From assembly GCF_040939455.1 (NCBI RefSeq), contig NC_134117.1, forward strand, positions 31,055,501-31,119,500: DNA of 64,000 bases, read 5' to 3'. The first letter of the stretch is position 1, and each line of letters opens with the position of its first letter. The translations under genes and the position numbers were made by a program. This DNA is from Microcebus murinus. Its lineage: Eukaryota > Chordata > Mammalia > Primates > Cheirogaleidae. Positions 23,065 to 35,284 of the stretch are shown piece by piece. The notes beneath the pieces are model-generated. The model ran no database searches. It was not told the DNA's origin and worked only from the letters and a program-made list of their open reading frames with translations.

Positions 23065-24290
23065 CCTCCTTTATAACAAAATAATTCCTTTTTCTCTTTC
23101 AGGTCATCATTCAAAGTTCAGCTCTTTATAAGTGACTCTCATCTATTTAGGTTTGCCCTTGTATTCTCTTATTGAGCAGGGCATTTTTCTTTCACCTGAG
23201 TAATTTGGGTGATTATTTACTTTCTGTCTGTTCACCTCAAAAGATTAAAAGCACTGTAAGGAAATATCATTAATGGCTAAGGTCATTCTAACTACCGTCA
23301 GAGATAAACCCTGAACTCTGAGGCTGCAAAAAGTGGTTTCTTTCTCACTGCCTCAGTCAGCAGCCGGTGCTCAGACTCGGGAAGTGGGTTCCTTTCTCCT
23401 GCCTCCGCCTCTTCCAGAGTCTCCAATCCTTCGCTTCCAGCAGGTGGACGGGAAGAGAGAGAACACGGAAGACTAACCAGGAGGTTTTGTTAATCGGCCT
23501 AGATCTGTACTTTACTTCTGCCCACATTCCACTGACCAAACTCAGGCACATGGATGCATCTAACTGCAGGAAAGTCTGGGAACATGGTTTAGCTGGGCAC
23601 TGAGGTTTAGGAAATAGCTAACGAGTCTCCTTCACCAACCAGACTACCACAAATGCACCTTTTCATTTTCTGCTGTTTTCCGAGACTATGGGGAGAGGAG
23701 GGGTTATCCATCTTTCCATGTGATCTCTTTTTCTCCTATTGGTGTGTCTTTAATTTCCATGACAGAAGAATGGCCCCATCAGTTCCTCCTCCGCATAAAC
23801 TGGGTCTCACTTGTCTTGGTCATCAAAGTATTCTTAGCACTAAAAAAACTTTTTTTTCAACAGCCTGCAAAAAATGATTAAGAATTAAAGAAATAATTTC
23901 TTAGCTAAAATACGGAAGAAAAACTACAATACCAAGATCAATAGATGAAATTTCCTCCAAAGGTGTCATTATGTGAACTACTTAACTATAAGCTTACTCT
24001 ACATGGTTATATAGAAACTTAATAGCCCAAATCACAGAAACCAAATACATAGCTCAAAATAAATAAATGAATAAATAAATAAATAAACTCAAAATTATAA
24101 ACATCCCTCCAAAACTACAAAGCCAGAGTTATATTTAAAATGGTTTATAGTGTATAGGAAAGGGCTTCAAAAGTAAGAGTGCCTCATGGGGTGAACAGAG
24201 ATCATAATTAAACAGCCCTCCTATCCAAGTGCTGGGCATACGCAAGGTATTCAGTCATTATCATTATTATTATTAATATCATTATTATTA
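23065..24290. other. Intronic sequence, (AAAT)n near 24058-24088
   Basis: A short AATA-type microsatellite and otherwise unassigned sequence. 23330-23600 is slightly GC-richer and could be an old LTR but I cannot name it. Confidence 0.4.
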
Positions 24291-24295
24291 TTATT

Positions 24296-24415
24296 TTAGA
24301 GATGGAGCGTCTCCATATGGTGCCCAAGCTGGTCTCTAACTCCTGGCCTTAAGTGATCCTCCTGCCTGGGCCTCCCAAAGTGCTGGGATCACAGGAGTAA
24401 GCCACTGCGCCCAGA
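24296..24415 (-). repeat. Alu-related left monomer
   Basis: GAGATGGAGCGTCTCCATAT, GGCCTCCCAAAGTGCTGGG and GCCACTGCGCCCAGAC make a single antisense monomer with no second half and no A tail: a free-monomer SINE or a truncated Alu. Confidence 0.75.
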
Positions 24416-24419
24416 CTCA

Positions 24420-25500
24420 GTCAACATTATTGTACAGTTATGCTTGAGAATGACAGTAAGGATATCTGGAATTCTTAACTGAAATTCCAGGAAAGCAGAG
24501 GTTTGGGGGGAATAAAGAAATTGAAGATTTAGTGAAGATGAGCTGGGTAAAGATGGCATTGACCATCAGAAGGACGGGGGAGGGACAGTGGGGTTGGTTT
24601 CTCTCTCTCCAAACCCCTCCTGGAGCCCAGAGCTCAGCAGGGAGGATCTGCCACCTCTTCACTTACAGAACTGTACAGAGAACTTGCATTTTTTCAATTT
24701 GCTTAGGTTGGATTTCATCCTCGTTGGCTGGAAGGCCAGCAGCACTGATTTCATCCACAGCTAAAGCCCGCAGCGCTGACTATTCCCACCCTCACGTTGT
24801 AAGACTTTTTAAACTATGTCCCAAGACTCAGACTTGCATTTTCTCCTTGATGCTTTGATCATTTGTACTGACATTCTTACTGTCTGTTTCTTCGACTTGG
24901 ATTCTGGTGGTTTGCAAATCCTAATCTCAACCTCTGAACCGTTTACTTTTTATAATTTAAAATATTTACTAGGAAAAAAAAAATAAAGAGAAACTAGTCT
25001 GGCCACCCTGTAAAATGGACTAACTTCTGTTTTCCAAATCTGTTCTACTTTTCAACTTCATTCAGAGACTAGAAGGCTGGCTCTTACTATTGTGACCTGC
25101 ACCTTGGCAGCTCCAATTCCTGGTCGGAATGAGAAATCCCAAACCCCAGCCCCGGCCCTCATTCAACAACTCTGAGGATATTTCTAAGACAGAGCCCTCA
25201 CTCTGGAGCTGGCTGGATCCCAGCCCTCTGCCTATAACGTCCCCGTGCAATTTAATACACCTTTCTTGAGGACCTGTTAAATGCAAGACACCCTGAGAAT
25301 CTGGATCCATGCAGAGACTAGCATAGAAAAGCTGGTCCCTTCGGCTTACAATCTAAGAGGGGCAACCAACTATAAACAACTACCATTTAGCAAAGTAAAA
25401 ACATCGTGTGTGCTAATAAACAAAGATTGTGGTCATGTGTACAATATTCCTCCACGACTGAACTTCCCAATTCATTATTACTAGGAGTCGTCGTAGAGAC
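24420..25500. other. Intronic sequence, nothing recognised
   Basis: No repeat or gene recognised. Confidence 0.4.
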
Positions 25501-25504
25501 CATA

Positions 25505-25757
25505 ATGACAATAGCAGCAGCTAACATTTGTGGAACAATTTCTATGTGCCATGTTTAGTGCTTTTGCAGATACCCAATCCTCATGACTCTCTGGATTAGG
25601 TGTTATTTTCATTATTCTCATTTTACAGGTGAGAAAAACTGAGGCTTAGGGAGATCAAGTAAATTGCTGAAGGCTCCACTGCTAGTTAACGCTGGAGCCG
25701 GGACTCCTTCCAGAGCCCAGCTCTTAACTCTCACTGGGCTGCCTGTCTAACACATTC
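25505..25757 (-). repeat. MIR SINE
   Basis: TCATTATTCTCATTTTACAG, AAACTGAGGCTTAGGGAGAT and GAGCCGGGACTCCTTCCAG. Confidence 0.85.
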
Positions 25758-25759
25758 CA

Positions 25760-26710
25760 CTATTATGAAAACCCAAAGAAACGAAGGGCCTTCCAAAAGT
25801 TTTCCCTTCAAAAAGTGCTCTTTGGGACAGTACTCTTCAGGTTCACCAGGAGGATATAAAAGCGTATCCAAGGCAATTAATCAGAGAAGGCAAGTGGCTT
25901 ATTCTAGTCCAGACTTTTTCAATTTCCAAGTACCAAATAAACATTTAGTCATGAAGTCAGAGAATAATAAAATAAAAATGAAACCTTGGGGAAATCATAT
26001 GAAGCACACCTTAAGACTATATTTTTTTTAGTTTTCAAAAGTCATTGTTCTCTATGTTTAAAGGCAACTACTGGTTAACTTGAAATGAGATATGATGCTC
26101 ACTACCTTTACTCCCAAAGCAATAATTAATTTTGCAGTCCAACCAAGTAGAAAAAGACACATTGGGCTTTTCTCATTTTTTTCAATTAAAAAAAAAGGAA
26201 AAAAGAAGAGGAAAAAGAAGAGTTCCCTGTCCTTGTGCATAAGGAAATAAAATACGGTATGTTTAAATTGCAATGTGGAGTCTAGATATGTTTTTACCAG
26301 CATAATTTCAACTTTCTCCAAAAACATCTGTAAAAGAAATTACCAATAAAAACACTCCATGGCAAATTTTACAGTCAGGCAATACAAAGTAACAGATTTA
26401 TCTCTGGCTGGGGCACCTCTCCTGTCTTTCCCCCGACTCCCCTGCCTACCTGTCCTTCACTTTCTACAAAGGGGAGGTGGGGAGAAAGACTCACATTTTT
26501 CTTTTCCCAAGGATTTGTTTATTATCTTTTTCTGAGTTGGTATTTAAGGGGAAGGAGGAAATAGAAAAATAGCAATCAGAGTGCTCCTTTAAAGGTTATT
26601 AGTAGTACTTCTTGTCAAATGCAACTGAATTGAACTTTAAAAACATTGCTTTTGGTTTCTCACAAGCCTCTAGGTTTCCACTTGGGCATTCTCCCTTCTA
26701 ATCCCTATGT
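25760..26710. other. Intronic sequence, nothing recognised
   Basis: No repeat or gene recognised. Confidence 0.4.
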
Positions 26711-26714
26711 AATC

Positions 26715-26850
26715 AATCATTAGTCAAGAAAGTATGTGCTGAGAACTTGTTTTGTGCAAAGTATTATTCTGGATAGAAAGGATTACAAAATTAAATAAGA
26801 AATTCATGCCCTCGAGAAACTTAAAACCTAGACAGAATTCATAAGAAAAG
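26715..26850 (-). repeat. L2 LINE 3' fragment
   Basis: GTATGTGCTGAGAACTTGTT, then TGCCCTCGAGAAACTTAAAA: antisense L2. Confidence 0.55.
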
Positions 26851-26854
26851 GTGT

Positions 26855-28215
26855 GGAACAGAACCAAGGAACAATTAGCTTGGGGGTGGGATAGGTGTGG
26901 AAGAAATTAGAGAAGGAGGAAATAGTCACTTAAAATTTTAGATACCAATTTTGCTTTACAAGGAGTGTGTATTACTTTTGTATTTTTTTTTAATTTAAAG
27001 CCATGTTAGAGAGATAAGATTTAAAACATACAAAAGAAAATGTCCAAGTATCGAGTTAGATGATCCAAACCCTATCTGTAGGTCTGTAGGCAGTTTGCTT
27101 GTCACTGTTCAATTTTAATCACATTGATGAGAATACTGGTGTTTAGCAGACTGATGAACCTTGTCCTAGAACACTTCAATTCTGGATCCAGGCTTATTTT
27201 ACTACCAGTGACTTTAAGTTTCAATCTTTGTGATCTCATGATACAAATGTATAATACTTTTATAATGCCCACTGGCCTCCCATATTGCCCAGTGTTTGAC
27301 CACATAATCAGAATTTCCAGCTAGTTTGGGATTCCTATGCTTATCTACACAATTTATGGAATTATGTATCCTTTAGATGAGCATAGTTTCTTTTTAGATG
27401 CATCAGTTTTTCTTATAATGAGCTACGATAATGAAGCAGATGTTTGATCATCTAATTAGCAGGTGGCAAAATCTTTAAGTATCTTACTCATCATACTCAC
27501 CAAAAACTGCAAATCTCTTCTGCAATTTCAATTTCTTCTAAGTAACTCTGGAAGTCTTATTTGTTTGGTTTGGATTTTGCTTTTACCTTAACATGTTTTA
27601 AGTCAGTATATTCAGATGTCTTGTCCCACTAGCAAGAAAATGATGCATTTCAAACTACTATTAATTCACAGAGCATTTTGATCCCCAAAAGTCCTTAATC
27701 TGAACAAGTAGCTGAGATCTTGTCAATAAGTTTCCACTGCTGTGAGATCTGATGGATTAAAATAAACTTAATATTAATATCCTGTTTCAGCTTCTTCTAA
27801 GCATCCCATCCCATAAACTGGCAATAGCTAAGGGCAGAAGCATATAAGTCAACAACTTTCATCATTTTCTCCATCACATCATGCTATGATCCTGGCCTAC
27901 ACTTTCTTCTGGAAAAAGAAACTAGAAGTTGGTTGCACCAGTTATTTCTTTGAATTGAACAAACTCTTAGAAGCTGCATTTGCAAGTTTCTTGCATATGA
28001 CTACAAGTGAACTGGATCAGCGTGTCTATGTTTAGAAAAAACTTCTCAAATTCCTACCTGGCAAGTAGTTTAGAGACCCTTTAGTTCATATTTGTTAGAT
28101 AATAATAATTAGATAATTATTCTTTAAAATGTTTTAATGTTTTTTGCAAAAAAGCCTTCTGAGTATTGTATTTAGAGTTCAACTCATCAGTTACAAAGTT
28201 AGATGCCCTGACAGA
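26855..28215. other. Intronic sequence, unresolved
   Basis: No repeat family recognised. On the minus strand a few short stretches read like degraded protein but without a continuous frame or a family I can name (see findings). Confidence 0.35.
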
Positions 28216-28219
28216 GAAG

Positions 28220-28365
28220 AACTGGGTAGACTGGGATAGACTAAGAGCATTTCACAAAAGAGATGGGATGGGCTTTGTAAAATGGCCAGGATCTTAAGTA
28301 GTAGAGTGAATGGTGGCGTGACAGGAAGAGGAAACCAGCTCAGGCAAAGGCTTAGAGGCTGGTAG
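28220..28365 (-). repeat. Probable L2 fragment
   Basis: GGCTTTGTAAAATGGCCAGG and CAGGCAAAGGCTTAGAGGCT suggest antisense L2. Confidence 0.4.
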
Positions 28366-28369
28366 GGAA

Positions 28370-28575
28370 TAGAATAGCACTATTCGTAATAGCCCCAACC
28401 TGGGAACAGGGGAATGGATAAAGACTAGGATATTCATGAAATAACAATGAGAACACACAAACTACAACTACATGCCATAACAGGGATGAGTCTCACACAT
28501 ATAATGTTGGGTAAAAGGAGATAGACAAAATATTACCTATCAATTTGTTTATATAATGTTCAAAAATAGGCCAAG
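28370..28575 (+). repeat. L1 fragment
   Basis: GCACTATTCGTAATAGCCCC, GGAATGGATAAAGACTAGG and GGATGAGTCTCACACATATA follow the L1 ORF2-end wording. Confidence 0.65.
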
Positions 28576-28578
28576 TGT

Positions 28579-28890
28579 GGCTAGGCATGGTGGCTCACAC
28601 CTGCCTTTTTAGATGGGGAGGTTCTTTGGGAGGCCAAGGTGGGCAGATCACTTGAGGCCTAGAGTTTAAAACTAGCCTGGGTAACATGGCAAGACCCCAT
28701 CTCAACAAAAAATTAGCCAGGTGTGGTGGTGCACACCTATAATCCCAGCTACTCTGGAATTTGAGGTGGGAGTATTGCTTGAGCCCAGGAGTGCAAGGTT
28801 GTAGTGAGCTATGATTGCACCATGGCATAGCATCCTGGGCAACAGAGTGAGACCCCATCTTTAAAAAAATTAAATTAAATTAAAATTAAA
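28579..28890 (+). repeat. Alu SINE (old, AluJ-like)
   Basis: GGCTAGGCATGGTGGCTCAC at the start, ACAAAAAATTAGCCAGGTG at the linker, ACAGAGTGAGACCCCATCTT at the end with an AAATT-rich tail. A small foreign insert (CTTTTTAGATGGGGAGG) sits in the left arm. Confidence 0.92.
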
Positions 28891-28894
28891 CATT

Positions 28895-29078
28895 AAAAAA
28901 TTTAAACATTTATAATAACCCTAAGAGGAAGGTTAAATTATTATCCCCATTTCAGAAATAGAGGCACAGAGAGGTTAAGAAACTTGCAGTAGGTCACAGA
29001 GCTAATAAATGCAGGGTCAGAATTTGAAACCAAGCACATCGGCTCCCAAGCTCATACACCTAACCATTATGGAGCCTT
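28895..29078 (-). repeat. MIR SINE
   Basis: TTATCCCCATTTCAGAAATA, GAGGCACAGAGAGGTTAAG and CAGAATTTGAAACCAAGCA. Confidence 0.85.
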
Positions 29079-29154
29079 AAGCCCTCAACTGCTTAGCTGT
29101 TATAATTCGATCATCTCGGCTCTGCACTCTTTGGGTCAGAAATAGTGTTCGATG

Positions 29155-29332
29155 TCCTGGCACAGGGCAGGAAAGTTGGCTTAAGAGCCAGCAACCTGGG
29201 TTCCATGCCTGGCTCCAAAACTGATGCCTGACCAGACCTGGGTAAAACCATTGTCTCTTTTTAGCCTCAGTTTCCCTCTCTGTAAAATGAAGGGTTGGAC
29301 CTGATGATGTCTAAGGCCCTTCCAAAGCTGAT
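29155..29332 (+). repeat. MIR SINE
   Basis: AACCTGGGTTCCATGCCTGG, CCTCAGTTTCCCTCTCTGTA and AAATGAAGGGTTGGACCTGA. Confidence 0.85.
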
Positions 29333-29334
29333 GT

Positions 29335-29930
29335 TTTATGAGCCTAGAATTCCTGGCTCCATTCCTTGGAGTCCAGACCCTGCCTTCCTGGGCCAGGTCT
29401 GGCCCCTCCCACCGGGCTCGATGTCTTGCATTTGGCTCTGCTTCCCGTAAATAAGAGAAAAAGAACAAGGGAAAATATCCTCCTGAGCGACTGGGAGAGA
29501 TCCCATGGCTGCTCTGTAGGCTCTGAAGAACTTTCAGTCATTAACCAGAGAGAGCCACCTGCCAACTGAAGGATGGAAAGAAACTAGACTGAGAGGAGAA
29601 ATGAACTCACAAAACCTGGCTATGTTCAAATTAAAAGGGCATTTATGAGGACTTAAAGAACTGACAATGTTATTGCAACAAGATGAGCCAGCTTCTTAAA
29701 GAACTGAAGACAGGATAAGCTGTGAAAACCAGTATGGATCAGAGAAGGCAGGACAAATCCAATAAACTATGTGCCAACCAAGATTATTCACAATCTGGGA
29801 AGGTGGAGGAATAAATAAGAGACAGCACTGGCATGTCTGCCGCCACCATCCCACCAAGAACTCCTTCAGGCCAGTGCTATGTCTTAGGAATCTATGCATC
29901 CCAGGAACCCTAAAGGCTTTAGGGTTCAGA
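29335..29930. other. Intronic sequence, nothing recognised
   Basis: No repeat or gene recognised. Confidence 0.4.
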
Positions 29931-29934
29931 ATCA

Positions 29935-30168
29935 GCTGACATTAACAGAGCACCTACTAGGTGACATGGCTATTTGCGTCAGAATTATATATATTCTTAT
30001 TCTATTTTAGAGATGAGGAGACAGAGTCTACCGAGATCCAGATTCTATTTCTGGATCTTCCATCATGAGCTATGTGAACCTGGTCAAGTCATTTTACCTG
30101 TCTAGGGCCTTGGCGCTTTATCCATAAAATGAAGGGAGGAATAAAGTTATAAAAGACAAGCCAGCTCA
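29935..30168. repeat. Two abutting MIR pieces in opposite orientation
   Basis: 29935-30025 reads as reverse MIR (GAGCACCTACTAGGTGACAT, TTTAGAGATGAGGAGACAGA); 30030-30165 reads as forward MIR (GTGAACCTGGTCAAGTCATT, ATCCATAAAATGAAGGGAGG). Confidence 0.65.
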
Positions 30169-30180
30169 AAAACTCTATAG

Positions 30181-30513
<333 letters not shown>

Positions 30514-30534
30514 AAAAACTCTATAGTTCATAAA

Positions 30535-33000
30535 GTCACCAAGGACTTATTTTATATTCACCTAGAAAGCATTCACCTGGACTAATTTAATTTCTTTATA
30601 TTTCAGACCACTGGAATTCAACAGACTCCACCATACTGAGCACAAAATATATGAATCCAAGAGAAAAACTGTTGTAGCCTTAGGCTTCAGTAGCTCGTCT
30701 GTTTCTGTTCCACATGATACTACCCAGGATCAACATGTTTGGTTGGGCATCCTGTGACCTGAAAAGGCCACCTACCCAAGGATGGTGGGGGAGATGGAGC
30801 TAATTCCAATCTGCTCTTTGGCACGAGCTTTGTGTCCGTGGGGCTCGGTCCAAACCAAAGTGGCATGAGTTTGCAGGTACCGCTGAACTGTCCATCAACA
30901 CTGAAGGAAAGTAGTAGCCAAGACTGTGAAGCAGTGGCTGAGTTTGTGTTCAAGTTTGTGTTGTATACAAAACTTATAATTTTACCTTTGCTGAAAACAC
31001 TTCCAGAATACCTTCCTTCACTTCCAGTCAGTTTATAAGATCCCCAATAAAACCAGTCCTACCCTTTATAACCACATGTCAATACTGACCCAAACCAGCA
31101 TTAGCCAGGATGCTCAAATGAATTATTTCTAAAATCTCGATCCAACCTCAAAAGATTAAGACATTTTGCCTAATGGCAGCATAAATGGAAAATTGGGGCG
31201 GCCTTTCAAGGTGATTCCTTGGAAAGGAGCAGCCCTTGTTTAGCTGAGTACATCCTGGTGTTTAAAATAAACCTATTTCGTTACCTTCACACTCCTAAAG
31301 AATGGCAGCTACTAAACATATTTGGTAAAAATACAGAAAAACAAACTCTGAGAAAAACACTCACTGGATTTTCTGGGCTTCTAAAGTGTCATTACATATG
31401 GACAATGGCTCTTGGACACCACTATCAAGTCATTCACGTTGAGGCTCCTGACTTTTGCAGCAACAATTTAGATTTGCACTGGTTCATTCACATTCTGTTT
31501 CTTTTATATTGTGATCCATAGCTACCAAGACCCTTCACTGTGGATTTCCTGGGTCAGTCTCAATTTCAAGTATTCTGCCCCTCTTTCCTCTGAATACAAA
31601 ATTCCCCATTTTTTATTTGGAAAATATGGTCACCATAATAATGGCATCCTCCTCACAAAAATATCCGCCAGGCCAGAGTCACACCATCATTACACTGTCC
31701 ACATTTGATTTGTGGCCATCAAAAGGGGAACTGGCTGGTCCACCCAGGGCCTGAGACCATTTTCTTGGTCTCATTAAAGAGAAAAATAATGCATTTGCTA
31801 CTAAACAATTTGGAATTCAAATGAATTTTGCCCTTGTTCTGGAAGATAGCTTTTCAAGGCTAAGGAGTTACTATTTGATGGAAGGGTACAAAATCTGGAA
31901 AAACTGAAGCCATGGGGCTTTCCCACTGCCAAACTCCCACAGGCTGGCTCTCAGGCACACACATCACACTCACCGTTATAGTGTCACCATTTATAATTTG
32001 GTGCTAAATCTTCCTGAAGCTAAAGCTACTCAACATGGTCTACTAACAAATTGATTCCTTATTCTATTAAAACACGGGGATAAAATGAAGTAGGTGTTGG
32101 TGATAAAAGCTATCTAATCCCAAGCTGAAAATGAAGTTATTGTTCATTCATGCCAGCACCGTGAAAGGGAAACCAAAGAGGGGGCTTTCAGGAAGCAGGT
32201 TCAAAGGCGATGCTTGTAGCACTTATGAGAGGGAAACGGGCTGCCTCTCGCTTTGTTTTGCTGCCTCCCCAGTCATTTTGTATGTCCTTTTCCTCCGGGT
32301 ACCTCACTCTGAATGCTCAGAGCATGGGGTGAGGAGAAAAGTCACACTTGCAGGGAGATTTTGTACTGTTTGCCAAATGCTTGAATACACGCACAACTGG
32401 CTCGATTTTTTTTTCCTCCTGCCTCACGACCTCCTGAAGTAGGTGAAAACTTCATTTTAATGGCGTGAATGTGAAAGAAACACTACTAACTCATGTTTTT
32501 CATACTCAGGTCGGTTGGTCAGACCTCTTGAAGATCACAGAAAACTTTAAAGTAAAATAGAAAAATACTAGCTTATGTTCCCAGTATTTTGGGGCCATAT
32601 TTCAGCATGATTGTGAATAAGCTATAGATTCTGACTTAGATGTGCGCAGTTTGCTTTGGAGTTTGTTCTTCCTTACTTACAAAACTTCTTAATTGTACTT
32701 CTAAACTACAGCAATTCTGTAAAAAGCTCAAACCTTCGGGCTTGGTTTCCCCCTCCTTGCAGGCTGAGTCATAAAAATAAGTCTCAGCCATTTCAATAGA
32801 CAACACGCCCCTCGCATTAAGAATTGGTATTGTTCCCCATGTCTCCCATTTCATCCAAAAGTCACACCCAGCTCACATTTGAAGAAAGAAAGAGCTCCAG
32901 GACTCATCCAGCTCAACATTTGCACATTTAATAAGAGAACAGAACCTCTGCCAAGTAATAGGGGTGAGTTGCATCAGAATCTTCCAGAGGAACTTCTTAG
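30535..33000. other. Longest repeat-poor interval of the window
   Basis: About 2.4 kb in which I recognise no SINE, LINE, LTR or DNA transposon. The longest open frame (31219-31521, plus) is not protein-like to me. Repeat-poor intron can mark conserved regulatory DNA, but nothing here proves it. Confidence 0.4.
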
Positions 33001-33004
33001 GAAC

Positions 33005-33605
33005 ATGGACTTTAGAGGAAGCCAGACCTGGGTTCAAGTCCAGACACCATGTGACTTTTTGTTTTCTCTCTCTTTTTTTTTTTTTATGAAGGGGTGGGGA
33101 GTTGTGAGGAGAGGTGCTCAGTTGCCTTGTTTTTGTTGTTGTTGTTGTTGAGACAGAGTCTCATTCCATTACCCTAGGTAAAGTGCAGTGGGGTCATTGT
33201 AGCTCACTACAACCTCCAACTCCTGGGCTCAAACAATCCTTCTGCCTCAGCCTCAGGGGCATGTTGCAATGCCCAGCTGGGTTTCTTTCTTTTCTTTCCT
33301 TTTCTTTTTTTTTCTCTTCTCTTCTCTTCTTTTCTTTCTTTTTAGTATAGATAGGGTCTCACTCTTGCTCAGGCTAGTCTCAAACTCCTGAGCTCAAGCA
33401 ATCCTCCTGCCTTGGCCTCCCAGAGTGCTAGGATTACAGGCGTGAGCCACTGCCCCCCGCAGACACCCTGTAACCTTGCTCACAGTACTTGTTCTGAGTA
33501 TGAAATAGGGGTGTTTATAGCATCTGCCTTGTAGACAGTTGCTAGGAGAAATAAAGGAGAAAAGACAAGCTATCTGGGAAGCCCGATGCTTGGCACACAG
33601 TAAGT
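33005..33605 (+). repeat. MIR SINE split by an Alu
   Basis: Left part GCCAGACCTGGGTTCAAGTC (33005-33060) and right part from about 33465 (TTCTGAGTATGAAATAGGGG, TGCTTGGCACACAGTAAGTG) belong to one forward MIR. Confidence 0.75.
33146..33458 (-). repeat. Alu SINE with expanded pyrimidine linker
   Basis: GAGACAGAGTCTCATTCC at the left and GGCGTGAGCCACTGCC at the right, antisense. The A-rich linker between monomers has grown into a 60-nt CT-only tract at 33283-33344. A (GTT)n run precedes it (33129-33147). Confidence 0.92.
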
Positions 33606-33879
33606 GCCTGCAAGTGCTATAGTTTTACTTCTGCAGACATTTCTGGGTGTGGCCAATGATAAAGGAGCATCTCTCCCTGCCCTTCTGCTATACCAGGTGT
33701 TGGGGAGCAACAAGATTCAGTCCAAATCAAACCTCAAGGAGGCACTGCTGGGGGAGGTAGAATGTTCACTCGACCCAAAATCCAGGGTCAGTATTCAAAT
33801 CAGGAAGTCATAGACTGGCAGGCTTTTAGAGTTAAGAGGAAATGTGTAGTTTATAATTCATTAAATGACTTTATGTATA

Positions 33880-34014
33880 GTATATACACAGTGTCTGACA
33901 CATAGTAGGCAATGAATACATGTCTGCCCTCATTCTCTTTTCACACCGAAAGGAACTAAAATCCTTAGCTTAAAGTGACTTGCCCAAGGTCACATAATCA
34001 GTTAATGGCAGAAC
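33880..34014. repeat. MIR fragments
   Basis: CACAGTGTCTGACACATAGT (forward) and GTGACTTGCCCAAGGTCACA (reverse) lie next to each other. Confidence 0.6.
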
Positions 34015-35281
34015 TGGAATTATGAAATATTCAATTTCCTTAAATACTAAGTTTGACAGTTGATATCTCTGACATTTCACTTTGACACATCTTGTTTTAT
34101 TTTTATTGTGAAGGTACACTCCTCAGTCTTTCAAATGCATGTTTTGGATTGTGATTATCTTTCACATTTCTCTGAAAAGCAATGTTTGTGAAACCATGGA
34201 TAAGTCGAAAATGCATGTTATTTTTGAATGTGAGTTCCATCATGGAACCAATGCTGCACAGATAGCCACTGAAGTGTTCGGGAAGGATGTGGCTAATGAT
34301 CACACAGTACATCAATGGTTTGAGAAGTTCTGTTCTGGTGATTTTAATCTTGAAAATGAGCCACGTGGGCAACCTGAGACCAAGGTGGGCAATAATAAGC
34401 TGAAAGCTGTAGCGGAAGCGAATCCATCTCAATCTACATGTGAATTAGTAGCAAGGTTTGATGTTACTATTCCAACAATATTTGACCATTTAAAACAAAT
34501 CAGCAAGGTACAGAAGCTGAACAGATGGGTTCCACTTGAATTAAATGAGCATCAGAAGAGAAATTATCTCGAAGCTTGCCTGTCTTTGCTGTCACAAGGT
34601 AAAGGCAAAACATTTCTACGCTGTATTGTTATGCATGATGAAAAATGGATTCATTTTGACAATTGCAAATCTTTAGCACAATGGCTGAATAAAGATGCAG
34701 TGGTGAAACACAGTCCAAAACTGAATATTCATCCAAAAAAGCTAATGGTGTCTGTTTGGTGGTCCAGCACTGGTATTATCCACTACAGCTTCAGGAAACC
34801 TGGTCAACCGAATACAGCGGATGTCTACCGTAACCAATTGGATGAAATGATGAGGATGCTTATGATTAAGCAGCTGAGATGGATCAATAGAGACAGACCA
34901 ATCCTCTTGCAAGACAACACTTGACGACATGTCACACAAACAACGCTGCTCAAACTACAAGCTAGACTTGGAAACTCTCTGTCATCCACTCTATTCACCA
35001 GATCTTGCACCAACTGACTACCACTTCTTCCAGGCTTTGGACCACTTCTCACAAGAAAAAATATTCAATTCTCAACAAACTGTTGAAAACGCCTTTTGCG
35101 ATTTCCTCACCACTTACTCTCCAGGCTTCTTCACGGCTGGCATAAACAAGCTACCATTAAGATGGGAAAACTGTGTCAATAGTTTAGGTTCATACTTTGA
35201 TTAATTGCACTGCTTCTTGTTTGAAATATAATAAACTACACTTTTGATTCAAAATCATACATTTCATATTTAATGACCTAA
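34015..35281 (+). mobile_element. mariner (Tc1/mariner) element, near full length, Hsmar2-like
   Basis: About 1.27 kb, the usual mariner size. The right end, read in reverse, is TTAGGTCATTAAATATGAAA, and a degraded match (TTATGAAATATTCAATTT) lies at about 34020-34037, giving terminal inverted repeats. The inside codes for a broken transposase. The wording MDKSK...ECEF and WSS.GIIHYSF...PGQ resembles the cecropia-type Hsmar2 family rather than Hsmar1, by memory. Confidence 0.9.
34196..35204 (+). pseudogene. mariner transposase, inactivated
   Basis: The first frame runs from ATG at 34196 for 242 residues and ends at a TGA (34922-34924); the C-terminal part resumes in another frame and ends SLGSYFD* at 35204. 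An N-terminal helix-turn-helix region and the linker motif WVPLEL (normally WVPHEL) are visible, then the first two catalytic Asp residues at D148 (HDEKW) and D240 (LLQDN). The third is in YSPDLAPTDY at about 35001. D240 and the third Asp are 88 nt apart instead of the 105 expected for DD34D, so there is a net loss of about 17 nt. The stop, frameshift and missing motif His show it is dead. No coding relation to PLCE1. Confidence 0.92.
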
Positions 35282-35284
35282 TAC

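Noticed and set aside
31219..31521. 100-codon open frame on the plus strand
   Set aside because: No recognisable motif, no splice or promoter context; likely chance, though the surrounding interval is repeat-poor.
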